Position numbers and translations under genes: made by a program. From positions 6,873,501 through 6,937,500 of the forward strand of contig NC_070560.1 of NCBI RefSeq assembly GCF_026914185.1: 64,000 nucleotides of DNA, in the 5' to 3' direction. Below, in pieces: positions 1 through 11,698 of this stretch (positions are counted from its first letter, which is position 1; every line of letters begins with the position of its first letter). The stretch is from Puccinia triticina (taxonomy: Eukaryota > Basidiomycota > Pucciniomycetes > Pucciniales > Pucciniaceae). The notes under the pieces were generated by a model. That model saw only the letters and a list, made by a program, of their open reading frames with translations, was not told the origin of the DNA and did not search any database.

Positions 1-250
1 TCAGCCTTACACCCCTCTAGCATGTATGTCCTTCTTCCTCTTTCTCTTTCTCTCTCTCTCTCTCTTACTCTCCCGTTCACACCCGCTCTCTCGCTGACTG
101 TCTTGCTCTTTCGTAGCCTGGACTTGCTCGACATGCTCCGGCGCCAAGGGCTTCTTCCACAACTACTCGCCCGTCCTTCTGGCCTGTTCGTTGAGTCTGG
201 TCGCCGCTGTTGGAGGCGGCTGGTATGGCGTCCTGGCCGCCATCCGTTAA
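1..250 (+). CDS. C-terminal exons of an unrecognised membrane protein (partial)
   Basis: Two exons can be read: bases 1-23, then an intron 24-116 with a GTATGT donor, a long pyrimidine tract and a CGTAG acceptor, then 117-250 ending in TAA. The phase fits across the splice. The protein tail contains WTCSTCSGAKGFFHNYSP followed by a hydrophobic stretch (roughly LLACSLSLVAAVGGGWYGVL) and ends AAIR. This looks like one membrane span just before the C-terminus, with two nearby cysteines outside it. The rest of the gene lies left of the window and I do not recognise the family. The exon reading is supported by splice signals and an open frame; function is not assigned. Confidence 0.45.
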
Positions 251-3200
251 CACTTTTCCATCTCTTCTTTCTACTTTCGTCTCCTGTATAACTCCCCACC
301 CAACCCCTTTTTTCAAGCTTTTTCGCCTGTGCCGTCGGCCCGTCTCGCCCTTCCTGCAACGACGACGACGAAGACGGCTTCAGCGTGTATAGATCGCCCG
401 ATTTCATCGATGCATGGTCACACCTTTATCTACGAGTGGACGGAAACTTCTCACGACTCAGTTTATTGTTCGACTATCATTTCCTACTCTCTCTCCCCTT
501 TTCCTTAGCATTCATTTCTTCAAGATTTTTTTTTGGAGGGAGGTTGGTTAGTTCGTTGAAACTTCGAGGCTGGGAAGAAAACATCACACGGTCTTTTCAT
601 CTTCTTCCATACATTCACAAGCTGTTTTTCTTTCAAGTTTTCAAGTATTAGTATCAATAGTAGTACCCTTTCTATTTCCTCCCGCCTAGACATCCTTCCG
701 ATGACCATTCTTTTTCTCGGGTTTATCTCCACATTTCAATTCGTTCTTTGTTTTGTCTCGTTTAGACTACATACGTTTCTCCCCTCTGTCCTTTCACTTA
801 CCATTCCCTTGATTGTTTCGATTCTTTAAGTTCTCACTAAATTAAAAAAACGGGGTTCTCTCTTTCTTCCTTTGATGACATATCTAAATACATACATTGT
901 TTCTCTATTATAATGAACAGTTATCAACCATCATGGCCTTGCTTCTCCATTAAATTATTATCTAACCTGCCTCAATCAATCAATCAATCAAGCTCTTTTA
1001 TAATTCAATTTTACATACCAGTTGGTGATCTCTTTTTCTTCTACTGACCTGTCTCTCTGGACTTTTTTTACACACAAGTGATCAATGTATCCACAACATT
1101 CATACTGATTGATCCCTCAAGGTGGACAAACTGAGTTTCATGTCATGAAGCTTTACTGGAAGCCTCCAGTCTACCTTCAGATAATTGTGTTTTCCTGCAA
1201 CCAACACTTTATGCAATCCTCTTGAATGGCTCAACTGTCATTTTTCTTTTTGTTGACTCTCATACGCAGAGTTTATAAGTTATTCCCATGAATAAACTCT
1301 GCAAAAACCAAATAATAGGCGGGTTAACCGTTCACTTTGGCAAAAATCCACCGATGATTTTGTCTGCTCAAGCACCCTTGAGTAAGGTTTATGCAGGGTA
1401 GATTGCTTCCAAAGTGGAGCTGCCCACCAGGACCTTGCAGTGTTCTTGGGATAAGTGAGAGCTGCAGGTGATGTTCTTGATGACTGATTTGAAAATCCAC
1501 CTTAAGTGAACCCTCCTAATTACTCAAGATCAGTGGAAGAGCAGATACATTGGCCAACAGCAATATGGTGATGTACATATTTAGTTGATTGATTTAGCTG
1601 GTGAACATGCAAAAAAGAAGCTCAGAGAACAAAGCTTTGTTGGAAGAGAGATTAATGATTTTGATTTTTTTGTATGTAGCTGGAAATGAAATACAATTTA
1701 AATTTAATTCCTGGCCTTTTTCAAAAAGTTTGAACCTCCACAAACCTAAATCCTTGCCTGAGGGACTGAGAAAATAACAGTGTTTTTGGTGTGTGAGAGT
1801 ATGCCAAACATCTTGAATATCAAAGATGCAGAGTGAAATCCTGGTTTATTTTGTAACCAATTTGCTGCCATAAAAAAGTGGAGGAAGTGTGTCAGTCTTT
1901 TGCAGCAATTCTGGGTTGCCAGAAAAAACCTCAGTGATGGTCTTTGTATCATGATGCCCATTTCTGCAGGAAGAGGTGGATGAAAGGTAGCAAGAACATA
2001 AACAAGCTCAAGGAGGTCCATGTCATCATCTTTTCCATCCCAGAGTACCTCATACAATCAACTGCTGGGCCCAAAAAAGACCCATTACTTGACTTTCTAG
2101 AGTTAGTGGCTCAGATCTGATGTTACCCATTCCGCACACTGATTAACAGAATAGCTGGTATGGAGCTCCTATAGTGTCAGAGCGTAGGAAGCACAGTGAC
2201 GAAATTGCTATGTAGCTGCCCTTGTGGTAATTCATATGTCTTGAGCGCAAGCAGGGATCAAGTGAGCAGATAGCATGGGTGGGGTTGTGGATTGTTTTGA
2301 GACACCAGGGGAGACTTTGACACACTCCCCAGAGAGTGCCACTGTGAAACCCCCGAAAGTGCGGGACTTTCACCAGACTACATTGAGTTTTCACAGACGG
2401 TGGACCATACCCTCACCCCTGATCCAGTGCCCACCTAGCTTGGCAGAGACTGAGCCGCCTTTCATCTCTCTGTTGTATAGGTGAGCATCCCATTCCATTT
2501 CCCTTCATCCCTCTGATTAGACCATTGTACATAGACTAACACAAGAGAGACCGGACCACCTTTCATCTCTCTGTTGGCTAGACATTGCAATACAGCCCCA
2601 ACCAACTTTGGCTCTAGAATACAAAGGCCTCGTGCCCGTCCCACCAAGCCTCCTGTCTTCAATAGTGAAGGGTCTACCTGACCCTTACAGCCACAGTCTA
2701 ATCTTGTGTTGTTCTGGGTCTGATATGAGTCAGATGTGGATTAGGAACTGATTGATAAATTCTTCAGAAGTCAATGGGAAGTGTGTCAGAAGTGATGTGG
2801 AATTGTCACAGGACCTTGTGCAATGCTGTATAGAACCATTTAATTTTCTAAGGATAACTTAATTACAACCTGTAATGAAATGATAGTTGATCAATTCCCA
2901 ATTATTAATCATTTATGGTGAATTCCTGTTGATCAATTTCTCTATGTCAAAGGGGTTCCAAACAACATAAATGTGACTTGCGGGGGCTTTCATGGCTTTC
3001 TGACCAGTTTTTACTTGTAATCGAGCTGTGAAAGGCCCCTCCAGTGATCTGTCACCCTAATGTGCGCGCATACACCATGGTGAAATTGGCAAAGTGGAAA
3101 AAACTCACATGCATGTGCATGGAGACATTGGAAAACAAAAAAACAACTCACAAGCTTACATATGTTAAGAAGCCAGGATGTCTAGCTGAAATCTGGGACC

Positions 3201-3591
3201 ACACACCTCCAAGCTTGACATGACTCATATTTTCACCCTACTTTCATCCTTTTTTGGCTCAATTCTAGATGATACCGGCCTTCTTTAGGGAAACTAGGGT
3301 TTAAGGGCGGCGCAGACCACTAATTCCATGTCAACTGCAGAAGTTATCTAAAAACTCCCGACACAATCGCATATCAGTACGGGAATTGTTCAAAAAAAGT
3401 TGAATCAAGTCGCGGCTTCATGACCCCTGGTGGAGCCTTGTCTACTACTTAGTAATGCCACACTAAAAAGGTTGATGGTACCTCAATTCCAAACTCGCAG
3501 CACACAATTGAGCTTCCCGGGTTTTGCGACCGTCCTCAAAAAGGCGAGACACGGAGGAACATCATATCCCGGGACACGGTCTCAGTATCCC
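251..3591. other. 3' flank and long stretch without a supportable gene
   Basis: The first several hundred bases are pyrimidine-rich and probably the 3' UTR of the preceding gene. Beyond about 900 only short, unconserved open frames occur. There is a small hairpin at 1266-1302 (11-bp arms GCAGAGTTTAT / ATAAACTCTGC). A phrase containing CTTTCATCTCTCTGTTG occurs twice, near 2460 and 2560. Nothing here supports a gene; it is probably decayed repeat DNA. Confidence 0.5.
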
Positions 3592-3994
3592 GGAATTGGT
3601 GATACTGGAGCAGACAGTGCTACGGCCGAGAGCGGCAAATAAGGCAGAAGGTGCCAAGGTCGGCACCACAAAGAAGGAGCAGGGAGCAACAGCAGTGAAT
3701 GTGGAGAGAGAAGCAGGCCGAGTGTCTTACCTTAAGCGGAAGACAAGGAGCAACTTCCTCGTCTGGAAGGCTTCACAACCAATAATAAGAGGGAATTGGT
3801 GATTTGCAGCAGACAGTGATACGGCCGAGAGCAGCATATAAGTACACAAGGTGCCAAGGTCGGCACAACAAAGAAGGATGCAGGGACCAATAGCGGTGAA
3901 TATAGAGAGAGAAGCAGGCTGAGGTTCTTACCTTCAGTGGAAGACAAGGAGCGACTTCCTCATCCGGAAGGCTTCACAACCAATAATAGGAGGG
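3592..3994. repeat. Two tandem copies of a 200-bp unit
   Basis: A unit beginning GGAATTGGTGAT at 3592 repeats at 3792, exactly 200 bp later. Both copies share, in order, CAGACAGTG, ACGGCCGAGAGC, GGTGCCAAGGTCGGCAC, AACAAAGAAGGA or its variant, GAGAGAGAAGCAGGC, GACAAGGAGC and GGCTTCACAACCAATAATA. The copies differ by scattered substitutions, so the duplication is not brand new. No reading frame spans it. It could be part of a retroelement LTR or a promoter array; the sequence does not decide. Confidence 0.8.
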
Positions 3995-4032
3995 AAAATT
4001 AAAAAAGCATTGATGAAATGAGGATTGGTGCC

Positions 4033-4118
4033 ACAGTATAAAAGCACACGGCCTGTAGACAATTTCAGGTCATCGCTTGGCTCCTGCTTGGCGCCAATTG
4101 CTTAAGGAGCCAAGCGAT
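4033..4118 (+). repeat. TATA-like box followed by a perfect 13-bp-arm hairpin
   Basis: A TATAAAAG sequence near 4037 is followed about 35 bp later by ATCGCTTGGCTCC and, after a 21-bp loop, its exact reverse complement GGAGCCAAGCGAT (4072-4118). The pairing of a core promoter with a stable downstream hairpin right after the 200-bp tandem repeat recalls the R region of an LTR, but no partner LTR, primer-binding site or polyprotein is visible. A short phrase of the same kind (GCTTAAGGAGCC) recurs near 55181. Confidence 0.45.
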
Positions 4119-7100
4119 CCAGGACAGTTTGTATGTACCTGTAGCTTTTTTGAATGGCGAGGAGGGAGGAATGCTGCCAAAAAAAAAATTGGCGGGCGCC
4201 TGTCGGTACCGTTTATGTTAAACCACTAATATGCCAATTCAGATGGGCCTTTCACATCATTCCAACAGGGGTGTACATCCTGCTGATCTGAGGGAGGCCC
4301 AACCTGTGATTTGTAACAAACTTACACACGCGCACATGTCAGTTACATTAGCAAAGTGAAGAGAATGACCACCTTCATGAGCATGTAAATAAAGTCTTGA
4401 GGAGTAATTGTGAGAGATTTTGAAGACCAAGAGTTTTGATGTCTTCTGGAGGAACAAAAAGTCAGGAAATTGAGACTGTTAGATGATGCAATGAGAGTGT
4501 ATTGAGCGAGTTCCCCAGAGGAAAAGAGGTGAGGAGCAAGAGTTGTTGAGTTTAAATATTCTGACAGTGTCGAGTTTGCAGGAGAGAAAGTTTGAGCCAA
4601 AAAGACCGGGTTGTCTGAGTTGAGCAAGCAGGATGAGCTGTTGTCATGTTTGAGAGACGGATTGAGATTTACCAAACCGGCAAGATTGAGGGACAAGTGT
4701 GAGGGTTCTTCAACTTGGAGGCTAGAGGAAAAGAGAGAAGTCAAAGTTCCTGTTATGTGACATCCACAGGACAGGGAAATCAAGCTCGATTCAGGGCGCG
4801 GGTACAAATAAAGCAGAGTTGGACAGTCAGAGAATTGTACATAGTTGTTGGAGGGATCAACAAAAAAGGAAACTCAGGATATCACTCAATAGACTCAGTG
4901 ATTGGTAAGGCACCAACAAAATTATGCTGTTCCCTGGGAGCAGGATGGAAGTTCATGGGGGCCCATTTTCTAAGTTTGAGTGGAACTTGCACTCTGGTTT
5001 TGTGACATGATGCACCAACAGGCCCTTATGCACAACACACATCCACAACCAAAAACCAAAGACACATGTCCACAACAACAACAAACACAGACACTCTGCA
5101 GATAAAATGAAGTATACCTTCCAACTGTAAAAATGCAGACAACTAAGAGTTGTATTTCTTATTAGATCTCTTATTCTGATGCTATGTACAATCGAGGCAA
5201 TGATCTGAGAAAGAGAGAGAATGACAAAGGAAATGGTTTTACCTAAAAGCAGGAAAGTTTTGTCGCTGCGCTTGGCTGATTGATATTACCGGTGAAAAGG
5301 TCTGATAGGAAATATGAGAGAGAAGATTGAAATAAGAGAAGGATCCGATAATGACGAGGATCCTAAGGACTGGGAGATCTGGTATGAATGATCTTTGCAG
5401 TAGAATCAGTGATTCTGCTGTCTATTGAGTCTACAAATCCGATCTTGGATTTACCTTTGCAGTAGCCGAGAATGGCTGAGCTCGTTCGGTCTACTTTCTG
5501 TCCTTTGACGACGAGAGGTCTTGTCAATGCCTAAAAGGAACATGGGCTCATTGGATGAGGTTCTATCGTCGCACCCTTCTGTTTTCTATTGCCACTCACC
5601 TAATAGGATTAGGGCTGATTCTGGTGGCTAACGGAGGTGCGGTGATTCTTGGAGCGATGGATGTTCTGTGAGCAAATGATGTTGAAAGCGTAGCAACTTT
5701 GTTAGCCTGGTGCTTCTTTCTCATCGCTTAATCTCAGCTGCTCTTATACTCACAATACCAAAGATCATGGAATTGTGGCTGCTATGGTGTTGCCGTCTCC
5801 TCTCGATTTGGCTTGCGCCCTCGGAGACTTGTTGCTCGCTTCACCTGCTGTACATGGGATGAGACAGGTTCGGGGTTAGCGACTGTTTCTCTCACTAAGC
5901 TTTGAGCTTGTTTGTCTGAAGGGTGAGTTTCAGGACTTACATTGCTTTGCATTGTAGTCTGTATTTCCCCTGCGCCTTTTGGCGGGCTGTGTCATGGCAG
6001 CTGTATTCTGACACCAACAACATTTGAAGAGAACAGAAAAAGCAAAAAAATTATCAAGACAGAAAAAGACATAGCCAAAGAATCTGATGGTATTTAAAAT
6101 ATGAATTGCCAGAGTCAGAACCTACAAATTGAAGGTTTCTGGCGCAGGTGGAACATATCCTGTTTTGCCACCCTCAAAATTGAGATCTTTCTCCTGAAAT
6201 TTCTTGAAACTTGGTCTGCTAGCTCTGCACTGTAAGTTAAAATTCTTCTGCACTGCAAGAAAAAGTCAAGCAACTGAAAGCAGTTGACATGCAGGAACTC
6301 CAAGCAAGCTTGTGTTATTACACATGCATTTGTCAAGGCTTACTGTTGACCAAGCTTCAATGAACAGTGACTGGATGACTTCATGTCAGGTCTGGGAGCC
6401 TCCCAGATCTCAATTTAGGCACCCAAAATCTTAATTTTTGTTAGAGAGGAAAATTTTTCCTTAACCTTACAGCTCACTTCTTTTAGTGTGCTAGTTGTAG
6501 TTTTGGTAGATGTCTTAATTTAGGATTTATAGGGGCATGTAGAGCTCTCTAAATGCCAACAGGAAGTCATCCGCTGTGCAGAAAAAAGCTCATGTGTGTT
6601 TGGGTGGAGCTAGAACAGCAGCTCCACAGCAGTTGAGTTGTAGTGCTGGGTGTACCAGTCTGAACTCCACACCAGGGGTTCACAGGCAATTATTTTCTAG
6701 GGTTGGCAAAACAACTCCCAAATTTTGGTAAAACAGCTCCCAAATTTTTGTAAAACAACTCCCAAATTTAGGTCAGCAGGACCATTCCTCTGTTTCTTGA
6801 CCATCTCCACACTGTCCACCCTTTTTTGGGTTACAATTTTTTTGTGAATTGTTGGTCAAACTTGGCAGAAATTTGAGAGTTGTCCACCCTTTTTTTTGGT
6901 TTTCTTTTTCTCAATATTTTTTGTCCCGTGTGCTAGCTAGAAGTATGATAATTGGAGGGCACAGGTAAATGTGCATGACATGATTGCCTATTTTGAGCAA
7001 CGTGTCATCAGAGCATACCATATAAGTGGTGTGCAGCGGGCTAAGTAGGAAAATGACTGCTATATAACGGTTTAACTTATTGGATACACACCCAAACAGT

Positions 7101-7129
7101 TTAAAAAATTTCAGCATTTTTTTAACTTT
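4119..7129. other. No firm gene; possible decayed minus-strand exons at about 5340-6000
   Basis: On the minus strand a short frame starting at an ATG near 5996 (MTQPAKRRRGNTDYNAKQ) meets a GTAAGT donor, and after a CATGTACAG acceptor an open, basic stretch follows. A further open stretch near 5450-5530 reads RPLVVKGQKVDRTSSAILGY. I cannot connect these into a complete gene or name a family. Near 6711-6773 a phrase close to AAAACAACTCCCAAATTT is repeated three times in tandem. The remainder is AT-rich and featureless to me. Confidence 0.25.
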
Positions 7130-7289
7130 GCATATTGGAGGACTTCCCGTCAATCTGGGAACCCAGATTTTTCCAGATTTTGCAGGGAAATCTGGGCTCG
7201 ATCTTCCCAAATCCTAGATCTGCCTATATTTCCCTGCGAAATCTGGGAAAATCTGGGTTTCCAGATTGGCGGGAAGTCCTCCATTATGC
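7130..7289. mobile_element. Foldback MITE of about 160 bp
   Basis: Bases 7130-7197 and 7222-7289 are imperfect reverse complements over more than 60 bp, starting GCATATTGGAGGACTTCCCG and closing with its mirror image. Almost the whole element is one hairpin, so it has no coding capacity. No target-site duplication is clear because the symmetry extends to the very edge. This is typical of a non-autonomous hairpin MITE; the superfamily is not assigned. Confidence 0.75.
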
Positions 7290-7525
7290 TCAGTACCATG
7301 AGATTTGTAGCTCCATTGGGATGTCATAAAAACAGGAGATTGAAAGAAGATCATGCCAAGTCTTGAATTTCCGAGGTATATCCCATAGAAAGAAACTGTT
7401 TTCAGAGGTTTTTCTGGTGATAACCTGAAGAATGCCAAAAGCCCTGATCCGGTGCTTGGGCTTTCTGATTACGGATGTCTCCGGATTTGCCAGCCTTCGG
7501 AAGCTCTTTGGACTCGGGACCGCAT

Positions 7526-8791
7526 AGGACCCCGGCAAGCCCCTACTAGACACCCTTACGTAAATTGTTTCAAAATGATTTTTTTGGCAAAAATGATACT
7601 TACCTAAACCTGTGAAACTTGTTTCAAATGGACAGTTCTGGGAATTTTTTCTTCTGGGACATACTGACGTACCCTGTTTCAATCTGGTCTTCCCTTCCAA
7701 GGGAAAAAAATTCATACTTACGTGTTTTGTTTCAATTTGTTTTTGTGCTTGAAGGTTCAAACATAGTGTGCATACATATTAGTTCCTCCCTGTCCTCTCC
7801 TGCTCCCATGTTACATTATAAGGGTTGAGGAAGGTCTGAAAGGCTTCTAAAAGTGATTTTTTGTTGATTTTAATCAATACATCAGCAATGATAACCAGAA
7901 TATCAATTTTGGACTTTTCTTATCCAAAACCCCCACAAATGGCTGCAGATGTTACTTACGTAACTTGTTTCAATCCACTTATGGTGTTCAAAGTTGGTTT
8001 GCATATTTTTATGCATGCATAAATCATAAAATGATAAAAATATTTTGGTGAGGAAATTTTGTATTACATAATCAGACAGTCATATCCCCTGCAAAAAAGA
8101 TTTTATGATTTTATGATTTATGCATGCATAAAATTATGCAAACCAACTTTGAACACCATAACTATGCCAAAATTTGCAAAATTGAACATACTGACATAGT
8201 TGGTTTCAAACAGTTGGTTCAGGACCCAGGAAACCCCTTATAAATGACTGTAACCTAAAATCCAGAATTTTGACAAAATTCATACATTTTTTGACCTCAT
8301 TCATACACATACACGTTTTGTGCGTATGCTTTGAGGATTTCCCAAATTTTCATACATTTTCCATGCCTACCATTCCTGCTAAGGGGGGGGGGGGGGTGCA
8401 AAAAAAATAAACCTGGGGTGCGCTGCCAAGGTGGGGCACTGGGGTACCAAAAATAAGCCAAGCTGTGCTGCTGAGGGGGAGAGGGCTACGGGTTTTTCTG
8501 GTGCACTCTCAGGAATTTCATACATCTTAGTTACTACCCTCTTGTACCCAGGAAAAATTTCATACACTTGAAGTGCTTACCATTGAGGCCAAAAAAGCCC
8601 ATTCATACCATTTTTGTGCCTACCATTTTGGGTTTTTGCCAAAAAATTCATACATTTTTGTTACGGTCATTTACAGGGGGTTTCCTGGGTCCTGTTGGCT
8701 CTCTCCAAAAAATCAACACTACAGCCGTTTCAAAATGGGAAATTCCTGGGGTATCACGTAAGGGTGTCTAGTAGGGGCTTGCCGGGGTCCT
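7526..8791. mobile_element. 1,266-bp non-autonomous DNA transposon with 8-bp TSD
   Basis: The ends are inverted copies: AGGACCCCGGCAAGCCCCTA at 7526 matches the reverse complement of the last bases before 8791, with about 36 bp of near-perfect terminal repeat (continuing CTAGACACCCTTACGT). The element is flanked by the perfect 8-bp direct repeat GACCGCAT (7518-7525 and 8792-8799). It encodes no transposase. An 8-bp TSD fits hAT, KDZ or some Mutator-like elements; the TIR resembles neither large KDZ element in this window. A 183-bp MITE is nested inside it (7979-8161). Confidence 0.85.
7979..8161. mobile_element. 183-bp hairpin MITE, copy A
   Basis: The element begins TTATGGTGTTCAAAGTTGG and ends with the mirror image CCAACTTTGAACACCATAA; arms of about 60 bp contain TTATGCATGCATAAATC. 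The outermost TA on each side is compatible with insertion at TA, as in Tc1/mariner (Stowaway-like) MITEs. A copy of the same length, differing at only a few positions, lies at 31610-31792. It is inserted inside the 1,266-bp element, so it is younger than that insertion. Confidence 0.85.
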
Positions 8792-9074
8792 GACCGCATC
8801 CAAGCCCTCAAGTTTATGTAAGCCTCTCGTACCCCATCTTCACGCTTCATGCTTCACTGACGCTTGAAGAAACTCAATAGCGAACCTTGCACATATTCAC
8901 ACATCTACCGAGGGTCCGACGACTTGGTTAAGGTTTGCCCAACTTGAGTCATCAAACTGGCGCCAGCAACTCGCAGGGTGAGGTATTCCACTGTGACGCC
9001 TAATCTAGGATTTTTTTGCGTGTAAATCGCGGGAGCCTGGGGCTGACTGTCAGCTCGCCATAATTTTCATTCAG

Positions 9075-10781
9075 TCAAAGTTCTTCGTCTTGAAGAATGC
9101 TTCGGGAACGTCGTCTCAGTCTGTTGAAGATGATTATCGTCCAGGGCCCACGCTCCGTAACAGGACTAAGACCGCCGTCTCGCCAGGATTAACTAATGTG
9201 AGTCTCACATTATGCCCACATTCGAGAGAGCCTTGGAAACATGATTGGTGATAATTGATTGGGCTCAAAACCGTGTTGGAAATTCTGCTGCAGAAAAGAA
9301 ACCGATCGTCTTCTTGTTCGTCTCTGTCAGCCCCTGCGCCCGCCCCTAAAAAAGGCACTGACAATGGTGAACAGGAAGCGTTAGGGATCTCGAAACACTT
9401 CGAGCTTCGGCGTCCTGCCGCTCAAATCAAGTCAGGAAAGAAAGCGCGCGGGTATGCCGCTCCTTCCCAGTACCAACATCTGCACCATTTGCCCGACTTG
9501 ATCGCGCCTAATCTCGACGGTATGTTTCCAACACCCTCTATTTCTGCCATTTTTCTCACATCCATCGAGTCTTGTACTCACTCACTCCTCGTTTGATGGC
9601 TTGTTCCGCTGGGTTGTTTGTAGTGCTTTTCTGTGGCTCAAAGTGAGTCTCTCTTAAACTCTCGACATAATGTTTATTATAATCTTCGCCCACAGAAAAA
9701 AACAGTCTTTACTCATCAAACAAATTCTCGCATCATTGTTAAGTCCGGGATGTCAATCGGCTAAAATCTCTCATTACTATGGCCATCGGTCTAATCGTTT
9801 TTGGAAATCGTTATTTCTAAGTGGTTGGTCACTTTTCCCTCATTTTTGCTTGTCCGATTTTGGACTCAAAATAACTAATCGTGAGGATACTTGTACTCAC
9901 TGGATGAAGGATTTACTCCGGATTGTTTGTCGCCCTATGATGATCAGTCGTTGCCTTCCAAATTTGGGTTGGGACTAACTGATCTAGTCAGCCGTCCTAC
10001 CGCCGAGGTCAGCAGAACTCAGGTCCTTAACTCTTCAAAAAAGCTCCCTTTATGCAGCTTACACATCAATTTATCCGTCTTCCAGGCAAACGAGCTATCG
10101 CCCTTGGAACGTCTTCAAGGCGTTGCGGTCTTGCTGCAAAAAATCAGAAGCTTTCAGCCTCGATTCTTATGCTTCGTTGGGATCAAACAATATGCAGACG
10201 TCAGTTTTTCATCATTGCAATTATCCAAAGCTGATCTTCTCCTCCTGAAATTCAGAGAATTAAAAATGAGGGGTTGTTAGCTTTGCAGCTACCTGAAGAA
10301 AAAACTACCCAAATCAGACCCCAGTCGGCTCTCCATGATCCGACATTCATCTGACAAGAAAAAGAAAGTCGGCTTGCAAAACATTGTATTCAAATCTCGA
10401 GAGACTTGCACAATCAGTGAAGAGCAATGCAAATCAGATACTACGGATAGGAATCGATACAGGTACACTTTTGTTTTTGTCTGTCCTAGTACTTCTGCAC
10501 TTGTACGCAATTATCCAGTAAGCCTTCTTCTCATTTCTGAACTATTCAAATTCTCATCTTTTTTTAATTTCTGACCATCTTTACTTTCTCATCCCATCAC
10601 GTATTTCTACCCCCGCAAAAAAAAAATAACAAAGGAAAAAGATCGGATAGGATGTTTTAAAGAGTTGTTGGAGTTAAAGAATCAGTCGACTTTGCGCTCA
10701 GAATTTTCTATAACAGCAGCCAGTGGCTCCAACGATAATTTTCATCACTATATTGAGATCGAAGATCAATTACTGTCTTAG
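9075..10781 (+). CDS. G/T(U)-mismatch DNA glycosylase, TDG/Mug family
   Basis: Exons read as about 9075-9197 (uncertain), 9294-9519, 9624-9642, 9744-9823, 9886-10022, 10086-10199, 10281-10517 and 10635-10781 (TAG); all internal phases agree. The joined core reads HHLPDLIAPNLD, then VLFCGSNPG (family motif GxNPG carrying the catalytic-site Asn), HRSNRFWKSLFLSG, GLGLTDLVSRPTAEV, LCFVGIKQYAD and FVFVCPSTSALV (the PSTS motif that inserts into DNA), ending in an acidic-basic tail. Family members remove thymine or uracil mispaired with guanine to start base-excision repair; it should be nuclear. A basic, Ser/Ala/Pro-rich N-terminus precedes the domain. No in-frame ATG is visible in the first exon, so the true start is unresolved and could lie in an exon further left. 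I see no break in the catalytic core. Confidence 0.85.
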
Positions 10782-11698
10782 CTACTTCCACATCTACAAA
10801 AATTCTTCTTCTACTTGCAACTTGGTTAGCATCAACTCTTCAGACCCATGGATGATAAATTATGCATCTTTCCAACAATTTTTACACGATTCTTTCAGGA
10901 AAAAATTATAATTTTCTCATGAACAGCGAAGATGATTGGACTCGGAACGGATAACCGGCAACGTCCAGCCCCCGACTTGATGGTCACTTAAAATCAACAC
11001 AAACAATCGCTGATTATCAATCTTTTGGATGTTTATGGCTCGATAAGGGTACGGATAGTACCGGGATCCGTAAAGAGGGTTACTTTACTATCACGCCAAT
11101 TCTATTTTTTATTTTTTATTTTTTGTGACCGGTACGGACCCGGTAACTGATAGATATGTGTCCAGCCTGCCGGGATGCCTCCTGATTATGTGCAAGGTCG
11201 CTGAGGATGCCTCCAGCTCACTGAGGATTCCTGCCGAGCTGTCCAGCTCGTTGGGAGGAATCCTTCTACCAGCTCACGGAGGATGCCTCCCACCCAGCTG
11301 GTCAGATATCTACGCAGCCTCCCGGGAGGGATCCATCTTGGAAATGGATACATCAGCTCGTCTCGAGGCATCCTCAGCGAGCTGGTACTTCTCTATCTAT
11401 GTGCAACCAGCTTGCCAAGAGGTCAATCGGGTCTCTTGGAGGCACTATGGCACGTATGTCTCTGGGGACTCTCGGCACAGCAATATGTGGTGTCGCTGAG
11501 GTCAAAAGGGGCAGCTGCAGCACTGTTGGCCTGACTTTCCCTGTGTGGGTTGCAGGTCCATAATTGCCACTTTTTTTGAGGCTTTTTTGGGACCCTTTTG
11601 GGCTTGTTTCGGGACAGATTCTGAATTCAGAAAAGTATGGAATCAATACCAAAAAAAAACACAAATATCATTCACCCGAGTCTCTCTACAGGAGCACC
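10782..11698. repeat. Intergenic DNA with a GC-rich palindrome cluster (11160-11430)
   Basis: After the glycosylase gene the sequence is AT-rich to about 11150. Then comes a cluster of short inverted phrases of the type CCAGCTC / GAGCTGG separated by GGATGCCTCC or GGAGGAATCC. The same vocabulary recurs at 36484-36830. Open frames across it are by-products of the repeat, and no gene is supported. Confidence 0.6.

Noticed and set aside
8385..8396. Run of G (8385-8396) and other homopolymers as telomere-like or structural signals
   Set aside because: No TTAGGG-type repeats occur anywhere in the window, and single homopolymer runs are common in such AT/GC-skewed repeat DNA.
9255..9293. A start for the glycosylase at a TTG codon (9255)
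   Set aside because: A non-ATG start is unlikely in a fungal nuclear gene; the bases 9198-9293 fit an intron (GTGAGT ... CTGCAG) better.
11125..11534. Open frames of about 100 residues in the CCAGCTCG cluster
   Set aside because: Frames are open in several registers because of the repeat composition; no protein-like features.
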